From JAFDWI01 sp964544305 (GTDB taxonomy: Bacteria; Actinomycetota; Acidimicrobiia; Acidimicrobiales; Iamiaceae), in assembly GCA_964544305.1 (NCBI GenBank), contig CAZJAZ010000018.1, positions 1 through 47,667 of the forward strand: 47,667 nt of DNA. The letters are read 5' to 3'. The translations under genes and the position numbers were made by a program. This document shows, piece after piece, positions 16,229 to 25,013 of this stretch. The notes beneath the pieces are model-generated. The model saw only the letters and a list, made by a program, of their open reading frames with translations, made no database searches and was not told the DNA's origin. Positions within the stretch are counted from its first letter, which is position 1; the number at the start of each line of letters is the position of its first letter.

Positions 16229-18541
16229 TTATGCGTTTCGTGCCCCGGGGGCGAGCAACGCGGCCTCCCCGCGCTGCTGCGCCGCGGCTGCCCAGCGTTG
16301 GACGTTCTCATCGTCGGTCAGCAAGATGACCTGGGTCATCTTGGCCACTTCAACGAGCGCGTCTAACAAGCGACGTTGGACGACCGGTTCAAGCGATGCA
16401 AATGGGTCGTCAAGAATCGCCGGCGAGCTTTCATGATCGGTTGATGGCCAAATGGGCCGGTGTCGAACCAACGTTTCGACGAGTTGATCAACAGGGTGTT
16501 CAACGACGAAATCCGACTCGCCTTCCAGCATGTCCTCGAGATCACGAACATGATTCAAGATGGCGTCACGCTGTCGGATGATCTCGGTGGAGTCAGAAAT
16601 CTCCAACGCATCACGCTCAAAACGAAGTTGATCAATTCGATCACGCAATGCTGTTAGCCGGTGACTTGGTTGGTCTGTCGCTTCAGGCAATGGCGCGGGT
16701 TGTGCAAGGAAGTCTTCAAGGGCATCGAGTCGAGCGGTGATTTGGGTTCGTTCAGGTGCTGTGTGACGGAGGTTTTCGCGTTGGATTGCCGCGTCAAGTT
16801 CTCGACCGTACGCCGCGATCCGCGCGGCGAGTTTGCCTGATTCAAATCCGAGAGCTTCGAGTTGGCTTTCAAGCAGTCGAGTTACCTTCTCTTCGTGTCC
16901 GATTGCTTCGTCAAGCTCAATCTGAAGCTTTGCGACTTGGCCAAGCTTGACTCGTCGTTCAAGCTCCGGCATGATCGGTGCACGGGTGATGCGAATGTCG
17001 TAGGAGGCCAACAGCGGCGCAAGATGGCTGACTAACTGGGAAAGGTCGCTACGCACCCGCTCAAGGCGCCGCCGCACTGCGGTGCCGCTGGTCTCGTCTT
17101 TACTTGGATCATTTGCCTCAATCCAAGCGTGAACCTGCGACTCAAGTCGACCCGCATCGGTCGGAGAAATGTCACCGACGAGGAAATGCCAGTCTTCCAT
17201 CGCCCCTTCGAAATCGGCGATCAAATCTTCTGCACGTCGCCAGCGATCATTGTCGGTGTCGTCGCTGAACCGGTAGAGGTATTCCTTAAGCGACGACGCA
17301 CCGACGGCTTCAAGCGCGTTTGTGGCGTCTCGACGGATTTGCCGCGCAGCCAAGCGCGGCCGCACTGCGAGGATCCCCAGGCTCAAAAGAGCTGCGGCGA
17401 GTAAGGGTGGAATGGCGATCGTGCCAAGTTGGACGAGCGCGAGCGTCAGGGCGGTGCACGCACAAATGGTGGTCACGATGAGACCGGCAATCCAGCGCTT
17501 CTCCGCACGCTGTTCCGCTTCATGCAACTTGGTATGCAACTTCTCGATGTATTCGCGTTCACGGGGATCGCGCATCGAGAGCTGACGTTCTTCTTCTGTG
17601 GCGGCTTGAAGTGCCTCGGTCGCGAGCAACACGCTGCGGTGTGACATCCACAGACTTTCTTGATCAAGCGTTGCAAGAACAAGGATGCGCGAGTCTGCTG
17701 GCGTCGCCATTGTCGGTTCTGACAAGGCGCGGTCAAGTGTCACTTGGAGCTCATTGCATGTGCCCAACAACTGGTCGTGTTCTCGAACCGAGTTGGCCAA
17801 TGTGACAGGAATCGTGGCTGGAATATCAACGAAGTCCGCGAGTTGGTCAGCGCCAAGGCGATCTTGCGAGCCAAACCTGTTCTTCAAGGTGTCAATTGCT
17901 TCGCTCCCACGAGCCCATTGATCGGCAAGGAGTTGCACGTCAACGGTTGACTCCACAAGGGAGTTGTCGCGTGTAATCTGCACCGATGGTGCGTCAATCG
18001 CGTCAAGTGTTGCGCGCAACTGTTCGATTTCGATGAGTACCTTGGCTCGTTTCAAAGTGTATCGATCGGTCTCGGATCCTTCTTTGGCGAGATCCGATTC
18101 AACGCTCGCAAGCTCGGCTTCTATCTCCGTTCGACGTTGGGCAACGGCCTGTGCTTTGTCCAGTACGGTTTGCACCTCATCAAGATTGCCTCGAGCTGCG
18201 ACAAGTTGCCGCTGCAGCCGAACATGTTCAAGGTCGTCGCCCGGGGGAGGAAGTCCGAGATCGTGAGACGTGACGACCAAGAGATTTCTGATCCGTGTTG
18301 TCGTGCCCAACGATCCGGTGCCGCCATCAAACTGTCCATCGACAATCGTGCTCCGACGTCCACTCTGATCAATCAGGGCAACGATCGCTCCAGGTGTCGC
18401 TCCACTCGTGGCACTTGCGATCGCATCAATGATTGAACTGCGCGCTTCGGCGCGCAAACCGGCGAGGACGGTCACGCGCGGGTGGAAGTTGATCTCGAGG
18501 GTATTGTTTGCGACGGGAAGTGTGATTTCGTCGTAGCGCAC
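16229..18541 (-). CDS. Membrane-inserted SMC/Rad50-like coiled-coil ATPase with degenerate P-loop
   Basis: 770 residues, GTG start with AGGAG six bases upstream. The N-terminal strand VTVLAGLRAEARSSIIDAIA (about 23-42) sits where an ABC/SMC Walker A should be but has no GxGKS/T lysine. Long coiled coils occupy about 105-190, 310-350 and 520-680. Two membrane helices at about 350-394 split the coils, so the middle is anchored in the membrane. The C-terminus keeps a Walker B-like PAILDDPFASLEP (707-719) and a following strand QVILLTDDE. This layout recalls YhaN-like or RecF/SMC-type proteins with a membrane hairpin. Function unknown; DNA or envelope tethering is possible. It stands alone, convergent with the carbonic anhydrase gene and divergent from an ABC exporter. 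Confidence 0.75.
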   Translation of the reverse strand: MRYDEITLPVANNTLEINFHPRVTVLAGLRAEARSSIIDAIASATSGATPGAIVALIDQSGRRSTIVDGQFDGGTGSLGTTTRIRNLLVVTSHDLGLPPPGDDLEHVRLQRQLVAARGNLDEVQTVLDKAQAVAQRRTEIEAELASVESDLAKEGSETDRYTLKRAKVLIEIEQLRATLDAIDAPSVQITRDNSLVESTVDVQLLADQWARGSEAIDTLKNRFGSQDRLGADQLADFVDIPATIPVTLANSVREHDQLLGTCNELQVTLDRALSEPTMATPADSRILVLATLDQESLWMSHRSVLLATEALQAATEEERQLSMRDPREREYIEKLHTKLHEAEQRAEKRWIAGLIVTTICACTALTLALVQLGTIAIPPLLAAALLSLGILAVRPRLAARQIRRDATNALEAVGASSLKEYLYRFSDDTDNDRWRRAEDLIADFEGAMEDWHFLVGDISPTDAGRLESQVHAWIEANDPSKDETSGTAVRRRLERVRSDLSQLVSHLAPLLASYDIRITRAPIMPELERRVKLGQVAKLQIELDEAIGHEEKVTRLLESQLEALGFESGKLAARIAAYGRELDAAIQRENLRHTAPERTQITARLDALEDFLAQPAPLPEATDQPSHRLTALRDRIDQLRFERDALEISDSTEIIRQRDAILNHVRDLEDMLEGESDFVVEHPVDQLVETLVRHRPIWPSTDHESSPAILDDPFASLEPVVQRRLLDALVEVAKMTQVILLTDDENVQRWAAAAQQRGEAALLAPGARNA

Positions 18542-18668
18542 GGCTGGCTCCTAACGCTCCACCCTGGTTATCGGCTGAATCGTACGCCAACTGTAGTCCT
18601 TTTGACCTAGACGTTGCTGTTTCTCACTCGCAAATGTGGCGGAAAGTAAGAAGTCGACAACGTTCCGA

Positions 18669-18695
18669 TACAATCTTGACCCGCAGGTCAAGATT
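18669..18695 (+). promoter_or_regulatory. TACAAT box overlapped by a 10-bp perfect inverted repeat
   Basis: In the 244-bp gap between divergent genes, TACAAT (18669-18674) resembles a -10 box for the ABC exporter. Starting inside it, AATCTTGACC (18672-18681), loop CGCA and GGTCAAGATT (18686-18695) form a perfect inverted repeat. A repressor bound here would block RNA polymerase; as RNA it would form a leader hairpin. No -35 box is convincing. The rest of the gap shows nothing else. Confidence 0.45.
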
Positions 18696-18785
18696 TGGGG
18701 AAGCCACGAAATTGTCTGAACGTGTTTCGAAACGCCGCACCGTGTTGTGTCGGCACGAGCGCAATGGTGATTGCTGGAGCACACG

Positions 18786-20570
18786 GTGACCGACGCAACG
18801 TCCCTTGGCTGGCAGCTCTTGCGGCAGCAAATTCGACGACAATGGCGTGGCTTCGCCATTGGAATCGTGGCAGGGACGATTTGGACCGCGGCCAAAGTTG
18901 CCGTACCCGTGTTCATTCAAGCCGGGATCGACCACGGTATTGATGCAGCGGACTCGAAAGCGGTACAACGCTGGGGAATCGCCATTGCAACGGTTGGGGT
19001 TATTTCGGCCGTGTTTACCGGAACGCGTCGGTACTGGGCATTCCGGGAAGCCCGTTGGGCAGAGGCTGACCTTCGCCACCGGCTTTTCGCCCACCTCCAG
19101 CAGCTGCATTTTGCTTTTCACGATGCGTCGCGCACCGGACAACTCATGAGTCGAGGCAACACAGATCTCCAACAGATCGTCAACTTCTTGGTGATGATTC
19201 CTCTGACCTGCGCGAATGTTCTCACGACCGTTGGAGCCACAGTCATGATGCTCACCATGAATTGGCGGCTCACGATCTTGGCGGTGGGAAGCTTGCCAGC
19301 ACTCAACATCTTTGCGAATCGTTTTTCAGAAGCACTCCGGCCAGCGGCGCTTGGCGTGCAACGTGAGTCGGCGGCAGTCGCGGAAGTTGTTGAAGAAGCA
19401 GTTGTGGGAGTCCGGGTGGTGAAAGGGTTCGGCGCGCAGACCGTGCTGGTGAGCCGATTACGTCACGCGGCACACCGCCTTTTTGACGAATCGATGGATG
19501 TTGCACGGGTGCAAGCGCGCTATGTCCCACTTCTTGATGTGCTCCCCATGATCGGGCTGGTTCTTGTCTTGTGGTACGGGGGGCACCTCGTCATCGATGG
19601 TCAACTCACCCTTGGACAACTCGTCGCGTTCAACGCCTATGTGATCCTGTTGATTTGGCCGCTCCGGATGTTGGGCAGCATCGTCTCGCAAGCTCAGCGG
19701 GCCGCGGTGTCAGCGGGACGCATTGGTGAAGTGTTGGCGGCCGCGCCGCGAATCATCGACGCTTCCGGTGCCACTCCAATGCCAGCTGGTGGAGGGCGAG
19801 TCGAGTTTTGCGATGTCACATTTACCTATCCGGGCACGCAAGCACCGGTCTTGGCAAACCTCAACATGGTCGTCGAAGCAGGCGAAACGGTGGCGCTCGT
19901 GGGAAGCACGGGAAGTGGGAAGTCAACGATCGCCAAGCTCATCCCTCGCTTCTACGACCCTGATGGTGGTCGTGTCATCATCGATGGTGTCAACGTGGCC
20001 GAATCAACACTGACGTCGGTTCGTCAAAGCGTGGGAATCGTATTCGAAGACACATTTCTCTTTAGTGACACGATTGCCGCGAATATCGCCTTTGGAGACC
20101 CCGACGCGTCGGCGGAACGAATTGAGCATGCCGCACGACTTGCCGGAGCACACGACTTCATCGTCGAACTAGCCGACGGGTACCAAACCGAAGTTGGAGA
20201 ACGTGGCTTTTCTCTTTCGGGGGGCCAACGTCAACGCATTGCAATTGCTCGGGCGATTCTTACCGACCCCCGCATTTTGATTCTCGACGACGCGACGTCG
20301 GCGGTCGATCCGTCGAAAGAGCATGAGATTCGTGGCGCATTGGGCGAAGCCATGCGAGGACGCACCACCATTGTGATTGCGCACCGGCCCGCAACGATCG
20401 CAATGGCCGATCGGGTGGTCGTTGTCGATGATGGTCACATCGTGGCATCGGGCCGACATGACGATTTACTCATGTCAAGTGAGACATACCGGGCCGTGCT
20501 TGCTGCAGCGAAGGCATCACAAGAACGTCGTGACGCACACGTGGATGACGACGAGTCGGTGCCATCGTGA
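18786..20570 (+). CDS. ABC exporter half-transporter, degenerate-site subunit
   Basis: 594 residues from a GTG at 18786, chosen because CTGGAG lies six bases before it; a TTG at 18771 is the alternative. An ABC transmembrane domain (six helices, about 20-310) is fused to a nucleotide-binding domain: Walker A GSTGSGKST (about 373-381), signature LSGGQRQR (about 477), Walker B ILILDDATSAVD, switch His in IAHRPAT. The usual catalytic Glu after Walker B is Asp, and the Q-loop Gln is Glu (VGIVFEDTFLF). The next gene has the complementary pattern, so they form a heterodimer like TM287/288. Exported substrate (drug, lipid or peptide) unknown. Confidence 0.92.
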   Translation: MTDATSLGWQLLRQQIRRQWRGFAIGIVAGTIWTAAKVAVPVFIQAGIDHGIDAADSKAVQRWGIAIATVGVISAVFTGTRRYWAFREARWAEADLRHRLFAHLQQLHFAFHDASRTGQLMSRGNTDLQQIVNFLVMIPLTCANVLTTVGATVMMLTMNWRLTILAVGSLPALNIFANRFSEALRPAALGVQRESAAVAEVVEEAVVGVRVVKGFGAQTVLVSRLRHAAHRLFDESMDVARVQARYVPLLDVLPMIGLVLVLWYGGHLVIDGQLTLGQLVAFNAYVILLIWPLRMLGSIVSQAQRAAVSAGRIGEVLAAAPRIIDASGATPMPAGGGRVEFCDVTFTYPGTQAPVLANLNMVVEAGETVALVGSTGSGKSTIAKLIPRFYDPDGGRVIIDGVNVAESTLTSVRQSVGIVFEDTFLFSDTIAANIAFGDPDASAERIEHAARLAGAHDFIVELADGYQTEVGERGFSLSGGQRQRIAIARAILTDPRILILDDATSAVDPSKEHEIRGALGEAMRGRTTIVIAHRPATIAMADRVVVVDDGHIVASGRHDDLLMSSETYRAVLAAAKASQERRDAHVDDDESVPS

Positions 20571-22432
20571 GCGCAAAACGGAAATTTTGGGTCCAGCCGG
20601 GTCGGCCGCCAATCAACAATACGGTCGAAACAAAGCGGAGTTGGGACGACAACCGACGGTTGCTCAAACAACTTGCTCCAATCGCTCGCCCGTATCGTCG
20701 CAGGTTTCTTCTCGGGCTTGTCTTGGTTGTGGGCTACGCCTGCACCATTTTGGCGGGGCCATTTCTTCTCAAACTCGCGATCGATATTGGCCTCGCGAAA
20801 CGAAATGGCCGCGCATTGAATTGGATCGTTGGGGGCTATGTCGCGGTCACCGTCATTGCGTGGATACTTGAGCGGGCCCAGATCAAAGTCATGTTCGAAG
20901 TTGGCGAATCCTTCCTGCGGGATCTGCGCGTCGTCGTGTTCGATCATCTTCAAGCGCTTTCGATGTCATTTTACGATCGCCAAAAAGCAGGGGTGCTTGT
21001 GTCGCGTATGACATCGGACATTGACTCGATGGAGAACTTGGTTCAACAAGGGCTCATTTTGGTCACCTTGAATGTTGTCTTGCTTGGCGTTGCGGTAACC
21101 GTGCTCGCCTTTGTGTCGTGGCAGTTGCTCTTGCTTTGTGCGATACCCGTTCCGCTCGTCGTCTTTGCCACCTACAAGTTCAATCGTGATTCCAACCGTT
21201 CGTTCCAGCGAGTCCGTGACTGGATCGGCCTCACATTGACGTCGTTGCAAGAAGGAATTTCCGGGGTGCGTGTCATTCAAGCGTTCGATCGCTCCGAACT
21301 CCAGGTCGAGAAGTTCTCCAATCGCAATCAAGGCCTCTACGACGAATATATGCATTCGGTGTGGATCTCGTGCTGGTATCTCCCGATCATCGAATTCTCG
21401 GGACTGTTCACCACGGCGCTTGTTATCGGTGTGGGTGGGATCATGAGCGTGCACGGCGTGGTCACGATTGGCACGATCACATTTTTCGTGTTGAGTTTGT
21501 CGAATTTGTTCGATCCTGTTCAGCAACTCAGCCAGTACGTGAATCAGGTGCAACAGGCTGGCGCGGGGCTCGTCAAACTCGCGGACTTGCTCGATGAACC
21601 TGTTGATGTCGGCGACCCCGACGAGCCGATTGCAGTTCCTGAACGTGGCGAGATTGTCGTGCGTGCAATGTCATTTGGTTACGGCGTTCCATCACTCGTC
21701 GAATCTGATGGAACGAGCGCGGCGAGAACCGACACGCGTGCGCTGGTGCTGCGCAACATTGACTTGACGATTGGCGCCGGTGAACGAATCGCTTTGGTGG
21801 GTCCAACAGGCGCGGGCAAATCAACCCTCGCCAAAATCATTGCGCGTTTTTACGATCCCGTTGATGGTCAAGTGACCTTTGGTGGAATTGATCTCCGAAA
21901 ATTTGCGCAAGCCGACCTGCGACGACGCGTGTGCGTGGTGCCCCAAGAGGGCTTCTTGTTTTCGGGGACCATCGTTGACAACGTTCGTGTCGCGCGAGCG
22001 GACGCAACGGACGACGAAGTACGTGCGGCGTTCGATGCGATTGGTATTCGGGAACGTTTTGAAGCATTGCCCGATGGTCTTGCAACTGAAGTACACGAGC
22101 GTGGTTCGCGTTTGTCCGCGGGTGAGAAACAGTTGGTGTCGCTTGCACGCGCCGCGCTCGCGGACCCCGCAGTACTCATTTTGGATGAGGCGACGTCGTC
22201 GCTTGACCCTGGCACTGAAGCAATCGTTGAAGCAGCGTTAGAACGCTTGATGGAACGCCGCAGCGTGATCGTCATCGCACATCGCCTATCAACGGCAAGG
22301 CGAGCGGACCGTGTTGGCGTGGTCGCTGACGGTGGCATTATCGAACTTGGGACTCACGATGAGCTGGTGAATCAAGGTGGGCACTATGCGGGGCTCTACG
22401 CTACCTGGGTGCGTGGACTCGCGGCCTCATAG
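20567..22432 (+). CDS. ABC exporter half-transporter, catalytic-site subunit
   Basis: 621 residues, GTG start overlapping the previous gene by 4 bp. Six membrane helices (about 45-330), then the nucleotide-binding domain: Walker A GPTGAGKST (412-420), Q-loop VVPQEGFLF, unusual signature LSAGEKQ (516-522), Walker B VLILDEATSSLD with the catalytic Glu, and IAHRLST. With its partner this gives one consensus ATP site (this Walker B with the partner's LSGGQ) and one degenerate site. A charged loop of about 20 residues precedes the domain's first strand pair. Translational coupling supports equal amounts of both halves. Confidence 0.92.
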   Translation: MSAKRKFWVQPGRPPINNTVETKRSWDDNRRLLKQLAPIARPYRRRFLLGLVLVVGYACTILAGPFLLKLAIDIGLAKRNGRALNWIVGGYVAVTVIAWILERAQIKVMFEVGESFLRDLRVVVFDHLQALSMSFYDRQKAGVLVSRMTSDIDSMENLVQQGLILVTLNVVLLGVAVTVLAFVSWQLLLLCAIPVPLVVFATYKFNRDSNRSFQRVRDWIGLTLTSLQEGISGVRVIQAFDRSELQVEKFSNRNQGLYDEYMHSVWISCWYLPIIEFSGLFTTALVIGVGGIMSVHGVVTIGTITFFVLSLSNLFDPVQQLSQYVNQVQQAGAGLVKLADLLDEPVDVGDPDEPIAVPERGEIVVRAMSFGYGVPSLVESDGTSAARTDTRALVLRNIDLTIGAGERIALVGPTGAGKSTLAKIIARFYDPVDGQVTFGGIDLRKFAQADLRRRVCVVPQEGFLFSGTIVDNVRVARADATDDEVRAAFDAIGIRERFEALPDGLATEVHERGSRLSAGEKQLVSLARAALADPAVLILDEATSSLDPGTEAIVEAALERLMERRSVIVIAHRLSTARRADRVGVVADGGIIELGTHDELVNQGGHYAGLYATWVRGLAAS

Positions 22433-22526
22433 CTCACTGAGATACGTCGCTTATCAAAGGCACAAGTATGCTCGGTTCAGCGGTTGCGACGCGTAACCCA
22501 TGTTTTCTGTGAGAGAGTAGTTTCGA

Positions 22527-22916
22527 ATGATTCTTGGTGTCCTTGGCCTTGCCGCACTGTTGTGGACTGTATTGAGCATTTTTTTCATGCTCATGTACTT
22601 GATGATGCTCTTTAGCGTTGTCGTTGACGTGTTCCGCGACCCAGAGCTCAGCGGTGGCGGAAAAGCCGTGTGGATGATTTTTCTCCTCGTCTTGCCGCTG
22701 CTGAGTTTGGTCGTGTACCTGATCGTGCGCGGCAAAGGCATGTCAGAACGTTCGCTGGCACGTTCGGCTGAAATGGAAGCCGGAATGCGTCAGTACATCC
22801 GCCAAACTGCTTCAACAACACCCGCGGATGACATTGCACAAGCCAAAGCGCTCCTTGATGCAGGCGCCATCAATCAACAAGAATTCGACATTCTCAAAGC
22901 CAAAGCTCTCGGCTGA
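22527..22916 (+). CDS. Small membrane protein with PLDc_N-like helices and SHOCT domain
   Basis: 129 residues. Two membrane helices (about 1-30 and 48-68) flank DVFRDPELSGGGKAVWMIFL, which resembles the PLDc_N module. The C-terminus, DDIAQAKALLDAGAINQQEF DILKAKAL in two parts, is a SHOCT short helical domain, often found at protein ends in regulatory or oligomerising roles. Ribosome binding site GAGAGAG precedes the ATG. Function unknown. It is followed after 14 bp by another membrane protein gene. Confidence 0.8.
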   Translation: MILGVLGLAALLWTVLSIFFMLMYLMMLFSVVVDVFRDPELSGGGKAVWMIFLLVLPLLSLVVYLIVRGKGMSERSLARSAEMEAGMRQYIRQTASTTPADDIAQAKALLDAGAINQQEFDILKAKALG

Positions 22917-22930
22917 GCCCCGAGTACGTC

Positions 22931-23953
22931 ATGACTCGGCCGGCGGTTCGTCGAAGTCGAAACCTCACCGCCACGTTCCTTGGCGTCATCGCAGTTGTTG
23001 GCGTGCTTGCAAGCGTCGTTGGCCTGTGGGCAAATCAGACGCTGTACGACTCGAAAGCGTTCGGCAAAGCTGTTGACCGCACCCTGTCGAATCGTCAAGT
23101 GACCGACGGTCTCGCTCAGCACGCGACAGGCGAAGTTTTTCGGCTGCTCGATGTTGAAGGCCGTATCGATGTGGTGGTTCCTGACCGGATCAGTCGGGCA
23201 ACGCCTATTTTGACGAAGCAGCTTCAAGCAGAAGTTGAACAAAAAATCGCGACCATGCTGGCCGACCCAGCGGTGCGGGCACAGATCGTGCAGGCAGCCG
23301 AGCGTTCGCATCAAGAACTCCTTGACCTTGTCGACCATGGGCGGCTCGTGAACGTTTCGATGCGTGACGGCGGTATTCAGTTGAATATTTTGCCGCTAAT
23401 TACGCGGGCGTTCACGGCACTTCCTGAAAGCCGGTTCACACGTGGCATCGACCTTCCCGAGTTGAGTTTTCGTGGTGACCCGCATGAACAACGCCGCGAG
23501 CTCAGCGAAGCAATTGGTCGCCCGCTTCCCGCGGATTTTGGCGTGATGACCGTGTACCGCGGCGAGCGGGTGGCACGAGCCGAATACGTACTCGCGCAAA
23601 CGCAACGCGCGCTCATTGAGTTCCGTCGCAACTTGACGTTGATCTTGGTCGTAACCGCGGTCGCAGCATTGGCAACCATTCTGGTGAGTACCAACCGTCG
23701 CAAAGCCGCGCTCATGGTGTTCGCCGGAGGCGTCGTTGCATTCGGGGTCGCGGCACTTGCCATTCGACGCGTGGTTGCGCGTGCCCCATTGATCGCCATT
23801 GACGCAGCCAATCGAGAGGCCATCAGAATCATGGTGACAACGCTCAGCAATGGGCTATTGATGATGTGTTATGTCGCGGTGGCTGTTTGTGCGATCGCGT
23901 GGGGAATTACGTGGTCAACGGGACGTTTCTTGAAGCGACCATCATCTGTTTGA
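22931..23953 (+). CDS. Integral membrane protein of unknown function
   Basis: 340 residues. One helix near the N-terminus (TATFLGVIAVVGVLASVVGL), a soluble helical region of about 170 residues with no motif I recognise, then three or four C-terminal helices (LTLILVVTAVAALATILV, AALMVFAGGVVAFGVAALAI, LLMMCYVAVAVCAIAWGITW). The topology suggests a large extracytoplasmic loop. The layout recalls other actinobacterial hypothetical membrane proteins. The last 12 bp overlap the end of the convergent SGNH gene. Confidence 0.75.
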   Translation: MTRPAVRRSRNLTATFLGVIAVVGVLASVVGLWANQTLYDSKAFGKAVDRTLSNRQVTDGLAQHATGEVFRLLDVEGRIDVVVPDRISRATPILTKQLQAEVEQKIATMLADPAVRAQIVQAAERSHQELLDLVDHGRLVNVSMRDGGIQLNILPLITRAFTALPESRFTRGIDLPELSFRGDPHEQRRELSEAIGRPLPADFGVMTVYRGERVARAEYVLAQTQRALIEFRRNLTLILVVTAVAALATILVSTNRRKAALMVFAGGVVAFGVAALAIRRVVARAPLIAIDAANREAIRIMVTTLSNGLLMMCYVAVAVCAIAWGITWSTGRFLKRPSSV

Positions 23954-25009
23954 CGACTCGGTTTCACCTGCCGACGTGAGGTGTCGTGAGGTGATGATCG
24001 AGGTCGAGAATTCATCGACAATGCGATCCATACCGGCAGGAGTGGGATGGACACCGTCGTTCTCCCGGACAATGACTTGTTGACCACCATTCCCAGGCAG
24101 GTAGGTCACGAACTCGCCTTTCGCCCCGTTGAGGGCTTTGCCAGAATCAACCCACGTAACCCTGCCTGATCGTGCGTTTGCTTCGAGCTTGGTGAGACGG
24201 TTGATCGTCGGGACGACCGCATTCAAATGGGCTTTCCCCATGGCCGGAAGGCCAATCCAATACACCGAAACGCCAGGTTGCGCCGCAATGTTCATGAGCT
24301 GAGCAATGCGACGCTGATATTCGTTGCGCCATGCTTTCGTGTCATCGAGTTGAATCCATCCCGTGGTCGTGCGGAGACTTTGGTCGTCGTTCCCGCCCAA
24401 AAATAAGACGACGACTTCTGGTTTGACACGATCGACTGTGGCTTGAAGTTCTTTGGGCCAGTCCACGACGTCTGGCCGTGCCAGGCCTGTTCCGACGTGC
24501 TCGTCTTCGGTGACTGTTGCGGGCAAACCGACAAGCTCACGAGCGAGCGATGGACCGAGGTACCCCGATAACGAATCACCCGCTACGAGTATGCGCAACG
24601 GATCATTCTTGGTTGGCGTGCGGTAATGCGGCAGCGTGGTTGTTGTCGTCGGTCCCGTCTGTTTTGGTTTTGGTTTTGACGCTGTAGGGGAAGCGAGCTG
24701 CACGCCTTTGGTCGATGAGAAATCAGTTGATTGATCGTGACCGGTAGCATCGGCAAGCCACTGTCGTGGTCGGGTGAGCTGAAAAAATCCTGCCACATCT
24801 TGAATCGGATGCATCACGAATAGCGCAACATTGCGTTGCCAGCCTTGATCTTGACGTTGCGCAGTGCGCACGAGACCATCCGCATCCAAGAACACGACCA
24901 GAATCAATGTCACAAGCATCACGAGGATCGCCTGACCGGCCGGGATTCGCTTGCGACGGATCGGCTCGGGTGGAAACTGGTCACTGTGATCGGGGTCAGA
25001 ACTCACCAT
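23942..25009 (-). CDS. Membrane-anchored SGNH/GDSL acyl-esterase/transferase (DUF459-like)
   Basis: 355 residues from an ATG at 25009; the frame extends back into the MBOAT gene, but 25009 lies just 4 bp after that gene's stop. One N-terminal membrane helix (QAILVMLVTLILVVFLDADG) and a Pro/Thr-rich linker precede the catalytic domain: block I ILVAGDSLSGYLG with the nucleophile Ser, FLGGNDDQ, and DGVHPTPAGMDRI with the Asp-His pair. Paired with the upstream MBOAT protein, it probably moves acetyl groups onto a cell-surface glycan outside the membrane. Target polymer unknown. Confidence 0.82.
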   Translation of the reverse strand: MVSSDPDHSDQFPPEPIRRKRIPAGQAILVMLVTLILVVFLDADGLVRTAQRQDQGWQRNVALFVMHPIQDVAGFFQLTRPRQWLADATGHDQSTDFSSTKGVQLASPTASKPKPKQTGPTTTTTLPHYRTPTKNDPLRILVAGDSLSGYLGPSLARELVGLPATVTEDEHVGTGLARPDVVDWPKELQATVDRVKPEVVVLFLGGNDDQSLRTTTGWIQLDDTKAWRNEYQRRIAQLMNIAAQPGVSVYWIGLPAMGKAHLNAVVPTINRLTKLEANARSGRVTWVDSGKALNGAKGEFVTYLPGNGGQQVIVRENDGVHPTPAGMDRIVDEFSTSIITSRHLTSAGETESSNR

Positions 25010-25013
25010 GTCA

